Below are positions 1 to 6,288 of a stretch of 38,064 nt of DNA, in pieces. The first letter of the stretch is position 1. Each line of letters begins with the position of its first letter. The stretch is from Deltaproteobacteria bacterium (GTDB lineage: Bacteria; Desulfobacterota; Binatia; UBA9968; JAJDTQ01). A program made the translations under genes and the position numbers. Where the stretch lies: contig JAPOPM010000066.1 of NCBI GenBank assembly GCA_026712905.1, positions 1 through 38,064 of the forward strand. Reading direction: 5' to 3'. Under the pieces are notes generated by a model. It ran no database searches and was not told the DNA's origin. It worked only from the letters and a program-made list of their open reading frames with translations.

Positions 1-130
1 CCCGCGTCAGTCCTTCAAGCGCCCTGTTCACCATCTTCCGTATCGCTCGCAACGGATGGTCTGCTGGCACTCGCGCTTCCGGCGACACATAACTGAACAT
101 CCCTTCCTGACGCGGATCTGTTCCTCTCAT
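1..130 (-). CDS. IS5-family transposase, N-terminal fragment (runs off window)
   Basis: Forty-three codons are visible from the ATG at 128-130 to the window edge. The translation contains MFSYVSPEARVPADHPLRAI, the typical N-terminus of IS5-family DDE transposases, just before the part that binds the element's ends. The catalytic DDE domain would lie beyond the window, so whether the enzyme is intact cannot be judged. It explains the truncation of the neighbouring methylase gene, which points away from it on the same strand and stops inside the element's terminal sequence. Confidence 0.85.
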   Translation of the reverse strand, partial: MRGTDPRQEGMFSYVSPEARVPADHPLRAIRKMVNRALEGLTR

Positions 131-201
131 CGCTTACTCCAGGTCGATACGAATATGATACTTACTGTTATCCGCGTCAGGCGGAGTTTTTCAACAACCT
201 G
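1..201 (-). mobile_element. IS5-type insertion sequence, one end only
   Basis: The left edge of the window is the end of an insertion sequence whose body continues outside it. It holds the first 43 codons of a transposase and, outside them, a terminal sequence that reads inward as TAGCAGGTTGTTGAAAAACT, a common type of end for IS5-like elements. The boundary is set where DUF1156 homology stops (after codons for Asn-Pro-Phe-Ser). The tetranucleotide CTAA at 202-205 fits the YTAR target duplication known for some IS5 groups, but the other end is not visible, so the exact boundary is uncertain by a few bases. Confidence 0.75.
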
Positions 202-1769
202 CTAAAAGGATTTGCCTCGGTATAGTCCCAAACCATCGGGAGTGCTTGGCGTCCGAAGGTGGACACTAATTTCGCCGCACCCGTATGCCAAGCACAGATT
301 GCGGACCAGTAGTTGGCTCCCTTGTCCACTGCGAATGCCAAATACACCCCTACCGCCTCGGCGTATGCCTTGGGTCCGGCACCCGCCTCCCGCAAGGGCC
401 GGTCGTCGTCAACCATGGCCGAGGTCACTCCCCAGTGGTCCTTGTTGACCTGCTCCATCGCTTCCGACACCAAGTCGGAGAAGATGGTCAAGGCAGCTAG
501 TTGCCGCGCCGTGAAGAGATCGCCGAAGGCGGGCATGCCATAGTCTGGCGGAGAGAACCAGCGGGGGTTGCCCGGAAGCTCCAATTCGGGCCGCCACGTG
601 GGGTTCGCCTTCGCCGCCGCCTCCTCGTGCTCCACGGTCGGTGGCAGATAGACCCGACCCCGGTCCCCCTCCGCCACTATAGCCATGAGCCGTGACCCCA
701 ACCGCTTCGCCTTGCCCTCCGTCTTGACGTAGTCGCTCGGAATGGCCGTCCCCGACAGCAAGCACCTGAAGTTGGCTCCGCGCGCCATCTTGGTTCCAGC
801 CTTCGCCGCCTCGGGGTCTGCCGGCACCCCCACCTTCACCGCAAACCGGTACCCGCTCCCTTCGAACACCGGCTCGACGTACACCTCCTTCCCCTTCTTC
901 GTCGAGAGCATGAACGTAGAGACCAACGGCACCTCTACATCCGCAAACGCCGGATTCGGGCTCTTCACCGTGCGCGCCCACAGCCACGCGATCATCGTCA
1001 GCTTGCGGCCCTGGTACGGCTTCAGGTCAGGCCGCTCCCGCACCATCTCGTCGGTGATCTCGACCTTCGGATACAAATGCCCGATACGCTCCTCCGCCTG
1101 GTCTCGCATCCACCGGCCATAGTAACGGACATCCTCGGCGAGCCCCTGCGCTCCCGTCCACTTACGCTCTGTCAGCAACGGCTTGCCTGCCCCTCCGCCT
1201 TCTCGCGCCTCCGGGTTCACCGGCTCCCTCCCCGCAAACCTGGGCGGTATCTCGATCATCGCCTTGTTGATCAGGACCGCCACCGGGTTCAGATCGCTCG
1301 CGTGAGCTTCCAGTCCCAACCGCTGAGCCTCCAGCGGCAACGCACCGCCTCCGGCAAAGGGATCGTGAAACGCAGGCAACTTGTCAGGGTCAAACAACTC
1401 TCCAGCCCGTGGATGTCCCGCGTTGTCGGTACAACACCGCCGCCAGCTAACTCGGATTTCGTGTCGCGCCTGCTGCAGCACATCCTCATTGGTGGTACTC
1501 TCCCACTGGACCATCTCCCCCATCAGCCGGAAAAGCCGTTCGCGCTCCCTTTGCTGATCAACTTCCGTGGGAAACAGATCTGGACGGTCCGAAGGGTCGT
1601 CGACCATCTGTGCGAAAATCACCGCCCGCGCGGCCGCGAGCGGCCGCCGCGCCCACCAGAGATGGAGCGTGCTTGGGTGCCCGTGTCTGATCGACTTCTC
1701 CCGTGCCGCGGCCCGATTAATTGCGTCTAGCGGAAGAGCGACCTCGATGAGTTTCTTCTTATCGGTCAT
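177..1769 (-). pseudogene. DUF1156 DNA methylase, 3'-truncated by an IS element
   Basis: The N-terminal DUF1156 signature ([15 protein letters not shown], residues 35-49) is followed by the SAM-binding motif [13 protein letters not shown] (136-148) and ASDLNP (158-163), which identify a DNA adenine-methylase-like protein. The family is usually around 900 residues. Here homology stops at NPFS (residue 523), and the last seven residues are read from the IS end. The catalytic [D/N]PP[Y/F/W] motif, which in this family follows that point, is absent, so this copy is probably inactive. The start is the ATG at 1769; an in-frame GTG upstream would overlap the preceding gene. It follows the XRE and ImmA/IrrE genes on the same strand. 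DUF1156 methylases usually sit with DUF499 ATPases and helicases in defence loci. The missing 3' part may lie beyond the IS. Confidence 0.85.
180..203. repeat. Probable terminal inverted repeat of the IS element
   Basis: Read from the outer end inward the sequence is TAGCAGGTTGTTGAAAAACT followed by CCGCC. It lies between the transposase start and the broken methylase gene, where a terminal repeat is expected. The partner repeat is outside the window, so the pairing is inferred. Confidence 0.5.
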
Positions 1770-1788
1770 GGTGTGGTGCCACAAAGAA

Positions 1789-2370
1789 CTAACGGCCCGT
1801 CTTGGAAGATCGCCGCACACGCGCCATCCGCTTTTGAACTCCAGTCATTCGCAAGCGCCATTCAAGGAGAGGTTCACTGACCCCGAACTGCTCAGCCAGC
1901 AGCCGGGGTGCCCGGGTCCACCGATAAGCGTCGAGTAGTCCTTCGGCCGGGACAAGGAGGCATCCCGCAAGCCAAGCGGCTTCGTCTTCCTGCTCCTTGT
2001 TGAACTGAGCACGGAACAGAATACCCTCGGCCGAAACTTGAGCATCATCCGTCTTGTGGTTGAGAATAATGTGGGCCAGCTCATGGACAAGGCTGTTTGT
2101 CTGACGAGTGATGGGTTGGCTTGAATTCAGGATCACGAGATTAATCCCACCCTGCGAAACCGTGATGGCCGACCAACTGTCCGGATCTGCTACCGTCAGT
2201 TGTTGGAGGGATTTGTACGAAAGAAGGGGAAAGTCCTGCGGCGTTGCCACGCGCACGCGAAGAAATGCCGCCAACGCCCTCGGGGCCAGAGCCTCTTCAG
2301 AGGAGACTCCGAGGGCCTGCCGATACTCTGCTGAGGTCCTTTCGCACCATGCCTTGAATCCCCGCCGCAC
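1789..2370 (-). CDS. ImmA/IrrE-family zinc metallopeptidase
   Basis: This 193-residue protein carries HELAH at residues 96-100 and a downstream glutamate (Glu130, in [14 protein letters not shown]), the three zinc ligands of the ImmA/IrrE family. Relatives cleave XRE-type repressors: ImmA on ICEBs1 ImmR, IrrE on DdrO, CapP on CapH in CBASS loci. The GTG start at 2370 shares one base with the stop codon of the XRE gene just upstream, so the two are translationally coupled and the likely substrate is that repressor. The residues after 175 are basic and probably disordered. Its position between the repressor and the methylase, divergent from the ubiquitin-like operon, points to a regulatory job. 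The signal that activates it cannot be read from sequence. Confidence 0.9.
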   Translation of the reverse strand: MRRGFKAWCERTSAEYRQALGVSSEEALAPRALAAFLRVRVATPQDFPLLSYKSLQQLTVADPDSWSAITVSQGGINLVILNSSQPITRQTNSLVHELAHIILNHKTDDAQVSAEGILFRAQFNKEQEDEAAWLAGCLLVPAEGLLDAYRWTRAPRLLAEQFGVSEPLLEWRLRMTGVQKRMARVRRSSKTGR

Positions 2371-2714
2371 TAATCGTTCTCCTCCTCCGCCGCCAGCATA
2401 TGTTGCGCCGCCAGGATCAGTTCCTGGAGAGCCGCCGCTGTCTCTACAGCCATGGCCTTTTCGCTTCGGAAGTGCACCGCAACCGTCCTCCGACCGCGGT
2501 CTTCAGGATCGAAACCAAGGACACTGGCCGGATCCACGTCTAACCACTGGCAGATCCTGGCGAAGTTCTCCAAGTCTGGAAGCTTCCCGTTCTCTATCCG
2601 TGACAACGTGGCCGGCGACACCCCGATCTCCCGTGCCGTAGTCCGGATACCGACCTTGCCGCGCTTCTGCGCGACCAATTGTCCCAAAGAAGCCAGTGAA
2701 TAAGGCTCGGGCAT
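2370..2714 (-). CDS. XRE-family transcriptional repressor
   Basis: A 114-residue protein with an N-terminal helix-turn-helix (about residues 9-62, including VSPATLSRIENGKLPDLENF) and a short helical C-terminal part, probably for dimerisation. A strong ribosome binding site (AGGAGG) precedes the ATG at 2714. The stop overlaps the start of the ImmA/IrrE peptidase, the usual layout of a cleavable repressor and its protease. It is transcribed divergently from the ubiquitin-like operon across a 125-base spacer that contains a sigma-70-type promoter for that operon and a small dyad over its -10 box. I infer that it represses that operon and itself. Control of the methylase alone is the alternative. 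Confidence 0.9.
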   Translation of the reverse strand: MPEPYSLASLGQLVAQKRGKVGIRTTAREIGVSPATLSRIENGKLPDLENFARICQWLDVDPASVLGFDPEDRGRRTVAVHFRSEKAMAVETAAALQELILAAQHMLAAEEEND

Positions 2715-2744
2715 CGCCTCCTCCTGAAATTCTATCCGAAGTGC

Positions 2745-2772
2745 TTGACATGTGAGACGGAGTGGTTACACT
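2745..2772 (+). promoter_or_regulatory. Probable sigma-70-type promoter of the ubiquitin-like operon
   Basis: TTGACA (2745-2750) and TACACT (2767-2772) are separated by 16 bases, a perfect -35 box and a fair -10 box. The start site would be near 2779, leaving a leader of about 60 bases before the ATG at 2840. A second TTGACA at 2800-2805 is too close to the gene to serve. Confidence 0.6.
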
Positions 2773-2782
2773 GACTAAGTGT
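2768..2782. promoter_or_regulatory. Candidate operator dyad
   Basis: ACACT-gacta-AGTGT is an inverted repeat with perfect 5-base arms that overlaps the -10 box of the plus-strand promoter. It is followed by GTGTTTCAC (2779-2787), a 9-mer also found in inverted orientation at the RES-Xre promoter. It is a plausible site for the XRE protein encoded next door, but the arms are short. Confidence 0.35.
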
Positions 2783-2839
2783 TTCACGTTTCGAGCGGTT
2801 TGACAACTGTGCATTTCAGGCCTTAGAAGGAGGTTTTTC

Positions 2840-3169
2840 ATGGCACTATCCGACGACAAAACCAGTGTGGAGAGCACCCCTGAGGGAGGGGTCGTCATTC
2901 AGATCGACCGCAAGGAGTACCGACTAACCGACAAACCCCCGGACACGAAGATAGTCATGACGGGGTGGGAACTCCGGAAGCTCGCCGATCCCGAGATCGA
3001 TGAGAAACGAGACCTGTTCTTGGTGGTCCCCGGCGGCTCAGACAAGAAGATCGGCAACGACGAGGAGCTTGAGATTCACGATGGTATGCGCTTCTTCTCG
3101 GCGCCGGCTTTAATCAACCCAGGCGCACGAGAGTCACGGGAGGAGGTAATGCATGCTACCACCAGATGA
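2840..3169 (+). CDS. Ubiquitin-like protein, single multiubiquitin-type beta-grasp domain
   Basis: A 109-residue protein. Residues about 15-92 match the multiubiquitin (Multi_ubiq) beta-grasp family in pattern: VVIQIDRKEYRL, then TGWELRKLA, LFLVVPGG and GMRFFSAPALINPG. Many relatives carry tandem copies; this one has a single domain and an acidic N-terminal tail. There is no terminal Gly-Gly. Gly95 in INPG is followed by 14 residues that could be removed by a peptidase to expose a conjugatable glycine. AAGGAGG at 2827-2833 is a strong ribosome binding site. It overlaps the E2 gene by 17 bases and is first in a five-gene operon, so it is the expected modifier of the pathway. Confidence 0.85.
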   Translation: MALSDDKTSVESTPEGGVVIQIDRKEYRLTDKPPDTKIVMTGWELRKLADPEIDEKRDLFLVVPGGSDKKIGNDEELEIHDGMRFFSAPALINPGARESREEVMHATTR

Positions 3170-3527
3170 GCGACACTATCTCCAGGCCAAGTTCCCTGAG
3201 TTTTCTGAGGCGTTAGAAAACCAGATGGTATGCGTCATCATCACCAACTTCCCGCTACCCTCAGGTTTGACGCCGCGCCAGTCGGATCTACTGTTGAGGC
3301 TCGCAGCGGGTTTTCCTGACGTTCCACCCGACATGTGGTGGTTCGACCCCCCGGTGTCGCGGCCCGACGGTAAAACGATACCTCAGACTCAAGTCCAAGA
3401 GATGCACCTGGGGAGAACTTGGCAACGCTGGTCCCGCCACCTCAACCAAGGAGAGTGGCGTCCTGGAGTCGACGGCCTTGAAAGCTACCTAACCCTCGTA
3501 CACCGGGAGTTGGGGGCCGCCGCATGA
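3153..3527 (+). CDS. E2-like (UBC-fold, prokaryotic E2 family E) protein without canonical active-site Cys
   Basis: A 124-residue protein of the bacterial E2/UBC family E, recognised by the LPSGLTPRQSDLLLRLAAGF stretch, the DMWWFDPPV segment (60-68), where eukaryotic E2s have their HPN region, and the family motif WQRWSRH (90-96) before the C-terminal helix. E2s carry the modifier from E1 to target, normally on a cysteine. Here the only cysteine is Cys27 in the first strand, far from the expected site. Ser94 in WSRH is a possible oxygen nucleophile, but that is speculation. The start at 3153 has GGAGG just upstream and overlaps the ubiquitin-like gene; the stop overlaps the next start as ATGA. 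This arrangement indicates tightly coupled production of the three core proteins. Confidence 0.85.
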   Translation: MLPPDERHYLQAKFPEFSEALENQMVCVIITNFPLPSGLTPRQSDLLLRLAAGFPDVPPDMWWFDPPVSRPDGKTIPQTQVQEMHLGRTWQRWSRHLNQGEWRPGVDGLESYLTLVHRELGAAA

Positions 3528-4906
3528 GTATCACTGTCGTCTTGCCGGACACGATCACTGGCGACTTGATTCTGGCCGCCACGTCACCGACTGAACGTGC
3601 TGGCGTTTTGACCGCTCGCTGTCACCAAGCTCCCGGCGGTGACCTGCGCCTGCTCGGAAGAACCCTCTATTGGGCGTCCGAGGATTCATACCGCTATCGT
3701 GCGGCCACCGGTATGGCTGTAACGCCGGAGGGTTACCTAAGCGCCCTAGGCTCGGCCACAGACGATGGGGCAATACCCATCTGGCTGCATACACATCCGC
3801 AGAACGCGCCACGTCGTAGTGAACGGGACAAGGTTGTCGATTCCCAGATCTCGGATCTCTTTCGAATCCGAAGTGACTCCGAGTTCTATGGAACCGTGAT
3901 CGTCTCTCCGAATGGTCCGACTCTCGACCTGACAGGTACGCTGCAAAAGTCTGGTGCCGAGGAAAAGGCTATTGACCGTTTCTGGCTCATCGGAGACCGG
4001 TGGTGGCTCCGACCTACCTTTGATCTTCAGCCACATTCCATTGAGCCGACTCTCTTCGACCGCAATGTTCGAGCATTCGGCGAGGATGTTCAACGGACGC
4101 TAGGCATGTTGAAAATCGCCATCGTAGGCACTGGTGGGACCGGATCTTCAATCGCCGAACAGTTGGTACGTCTGGGAGTGCGTCAGCTCTTGCTCGTCGA
4201 CGGTGACACGCTGTGTGCCACGAATGTCACTCGTGTGTACGGCTCGACACCTACCCACGTCGGCAAACCGAAAGTCTCTGTGGTTGCCCAACACTTGGCG
4301 GCCATCGCTCCAGACCTTCAATGCGAGACGATCAAGGGCAAATGCACTGACGCCTCCATAGCCCGAGCTCTTGCAAATGTTGACCTCATTTTCGGGTGCA
4401 CCGACGACAACGCCGGAAGGCTCGTACTGTCCAGGCTCTCGACCTACTACCTGATACCCGTAATCGACATAGGAGTGGTCCTTAGCAGCGACATGAAAGG
4501 GCTACTCACCGGAATTGACGGTCGAGTTACCGTTCTTTCCCCGGGCAACGCCTGTCTGGTTTGCCGAAACCGCATCGACACGGCGCGAGCATCGGCGGAG
4601 ATGCAAACGAACCAGGAACGCACTAGGTTAGCCGACGAAGGGTACGCACCCGCCTTGGGGCGCGTTGAACCGGCGGTTGTTGCTTTCACAACTCTAGTCG
4701 CCTCGGCAGCGATCAACGAGCTGCTCGAGCGTCTCGTCGGTTATGGACATTCAACACGACCGAGCGAAGTGCTACTTCGAGTACATGACCGAGAGTTCTC
4801 GACAAACATCGCAACCCCGCGGGCTCGGCACTACTGTCATCAAGGCCAAAACAAGTGGGGCCTAGGCGACACGGAGCCGTTTCTGGAACAGCTTTGGACC
4901 ATGTGA
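3524..4906 (+). CDS. JAB-E1 fusion: deubiquitinase-like metallopeptidase plus E1-like adenylating enzyme
   Basis: A 460-residue two-domain protein. The N-terminal half has a complete JAMM zinc motif, H89-x-H91-x7-S99-x2-D102, with Glu24 as the likely catalytic acid, typical of JAB peptidases that trim or remove ubiquitin-like modifiers. The second half (about 195-435) is a ThiF/MoeB/E1 Rossmann domain: glycine loop GTGGTG (202-207), acidic end of the second strand (VDGD, 225-228), NVTR (234-237), Lys248/Lys250, and CTDDN (292-296). CxxC (344-347) and Cys438 are probable zinc ligands. The expected job is to mature the ubiquitin-like protein, adenylate its C-terminus and pass it to the E2. The ATG at 3524 overlaps the E2 stop. 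Fusion of JAB and E1 in one chain is known in bacterial multiubiquitin operons. Confidence 0.92.
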   Translation: MSITVVLPDTITGDLILAATSPTERAGVLTARCHQAPGGDLRLLGRTLYWASEDSYRYRAATGMAVTPEGYLSALGSATDDGAIPIWLHTHPQNAPRRSERDKVVDSQISDLFRIRSDSEFYGTVIVSPNGPTLDLTGTLQKSGAEEKAIDRFWLIGDRWWLRPTFDLQPHSIEPTLFDRNVRAFGEDVQRTLGMLKIAIVGTGGTGSSIAEQLVRLGVRQLLLVDGDTLCATNVTRVYGSTPTHVGKPKVSVVAQHLAAIAPDLQCETIKGKCTDASIARALANVDLIFGCTDDNAGRLVLSRLSTYYLIPVIDIGVVLSSDMKGLLTGIDGRVTVLSPGNACLVCRNRIDTARASAEMQTNQERTRLADEGYAPALGRVEPAVVAFTTLVASAAINELLERLVGYGHSTRPSEVLLRVHDREFSTNIATPRARHYCHQGQNKWGLGDTEPFLEQLWTM

Positions 4907-4908
4907 CG

Positions 4909-5358
4909 ATGAGGAAGTCCTCCAGCAGCGGATACCGGCGGGGGCGCTTGCGGCACCTTGGACTGAAGTTGCGCCGAGTCCGTGAATACCTGACCGCGAC
5001 ACGATGGCGCATTGAACGGACTGTACCGGAGGCGGACCGTATCCCGGAGTTGATTCCTCACCATAGGGCCATTCTCGTAGGAACGCCGTCATTGCAAAAG
5101 TGGCTTGTTTTCGACTGCCCATGCAATTCCGATCATCGAATCATGCTCAATCTTGACATTAACAAGACACCGTATTGGCGGCTCAAGGTGTCGTTATTCG
5201 GACGGATCACCGTGTCACCAAGCGTGCATTACCTAGGCGGGGGTGGGACCTGCCACTACTTCCTAACACGCGGGAGAGTAATTTGGACAAGAGATGCCAC
5301 GTTGTTCGAAGCTCGGACACCGTGCAAGGAATCAATTCATGGACGCCATAGCCGCTAG
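4909..5358 (+). CDS. DUF6527-family protein of the ubiquitin-like operon
   Basis: A 149-residue protein with a basic N-terminus (RRGRLRHLGLKLRRVREYL) and the DUF6527 core: KWLVFDCPC (64-72), HRIMLNLD (76-83), PYWRL (88-92), TVSPSVHY (101-108) and CHYFLTRGRVIW (115-126). Cys70, Cys72 and Cys115 with His116 could bind a metal. The function is unknown to me. DUF6527 genes are commonly seen beside bacterial E1/E2/multiubiquitin genes, which fits this location. I chose the ATG at 4909, two bases after the JAB-E1 stop; a longer reading from 4855 would overlap that gene and adds no recognisable sequence. The 3' end overlaps the next gene by 20 bases, so it belongs to the operon. Confidence 0.8.
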   Translation: MRKSSSSGYRRGRLRHLGLKLRRVREYLTATRWRIERTVPEADRIPELIPHHRAILVGTPSLQKWLVFDCPCNSDHRIMLNLDINKTPYWRLKVSLFGRITVSPSVHYLGGGGTCHYFLTRGRVIWTRDATLFEARTPCKESIHGRHSR

Positions 5359-6226
5359 TTCCCCAAGTATTCTATCCAACCCACCGCTCGCAGAAGCGCG
5401 GCCTTTTGATAGAGACGGGCGGAAGAAAATTATTCAGAGAATTCAACGGACGACAGGCAAAGCACTCATCTGTTATATCGCTCAGGATGAGCTGATTCTG
5501 CCTGAAGACACCGTCTATACGCAGGAGCTGCTCTATCCACTGAAAGCCGGCACTTCCGTCGACCTCCTTCTGAACACACCTGGTGGCGACATAGACACGG
5601 CGGAGAAGCTGGTACACATGATTCGTCAAGTTACCACCCCAACTGACGGAGACATACCGACGGGCGACTTCCGGATCGTCGTCCCGGACAAGGCCAAGAG
5701 TGCTGGGACCCTGGTAGCCTTGGGGGCAAACGCAATTGTGATGAGCGACACGTCTGAGCTGGGCCCGATTGACCCCCAGGTTAGGCTACCCGACCAAAAC
5801 GGAAACCAGCATTGGCATTCGGTGTTCAACTACATAGAATCCTACGAAGCAGCAGCAGAGAATCTTCGACGAGAACCAGCAGATCCGGTTTTCCGGATGA
5901 CGATGGCAAAATTCGACCCGGTTCTTCTACGGAAGGTGGAACAAGTAAGAGATCGCGCTCGCACATGTGCTGAGAACCTCCTCAAGCGTCACGGCGGCAA
6001 TTTCACTCTAACCCCCAGTCGATTGATGGATACGGAGAGATTCCCGTCACACGGCCAGATGATCGATTGGGAAACAGCCAAACTTGACCTGGACCTCAAT
6101 ATTCTTTTCCTTGGAAATAAGGATCCCTTGTGGCGTCTATACTGGGAGCTGTACTGTTATCTTCGGATGGCACTGGCCGGCAATCGGAAGATTTTCGAAT
6201 CCCTTCAAACCTCGGTCATTCTGTAA
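5339..6226 (+). CDS. SDH-family Clp-fold serine protease
   Basis: A 295-residue member of the ClpP/crotonase-like serine protease group (SDH_protease, Ser-Asp-His type). Visible features are the oxyanion-loop region NTPGGDIDTAEKLV (79-92), the nucleophile region DKAKSAGTLVALGANAIVMS with Ser121, the following LGPIDPQ segment (Asp145), and a likely histidine in FPSHGQMI (His238). No signal peptide or membrane segment is evident, so it should act in the cytoplasm. The ATG at 5339 has AAGGA eight bases upstream. The gene overlaps the DUF6527 gene and is last in the ubiquitin-like operon. It could degrade conjugated proteins, act as an effector or be a second processing protease; the sequence does not decide. 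GC is low for the window (27 of 60 bases at 5401-5460). Confidence 0.85.
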   Translation: MDAIAASSPSILSNPPLAEARPFDRDGRKKIIQRIQRTTGKALICYIAQDELILPEDTVYTQELLYPLKAGTSVDLLLNTPGGDIDTAEKLVHMIRQVTTPTDGDIPTGDFRIVVPDKAKSAGTLVALGANAIVMSDTSELGPIDPQVRLPDQNGNQHWHSVFNYIESYEAAAENLRREPADPVFRMTMAKFDPVLLRKVEQVRDRARTCAENLLKRHGGNFTLTPSRLMDTERFPSHGQMIDWETAKLDLDLNILFLGNKDPLWRLYWELYCYLRMALAGNRKIFESLQTSVIL

Positions 6227-6288
6227 CTGGCGAAAGCCGAACGAAACAGTAAACACCACTGCGTAGCGCGTAAAGAAACCGTTCTGCC

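Noticed and set aside
2800-2805. Second TTGACA ahead of the ubiquitin-like operon
   Set aside because: Its -10 box would overlap the ribosome binding site at 2827-2833, leaving no room for a leader.
2840-6226. Type II CBASS
   Set aside because: E1, E2 and JAB proteins occur in CBASS, but there is no CD-NTase or CBASS effector here, and a ubiquitin-like protein is encoded instead.
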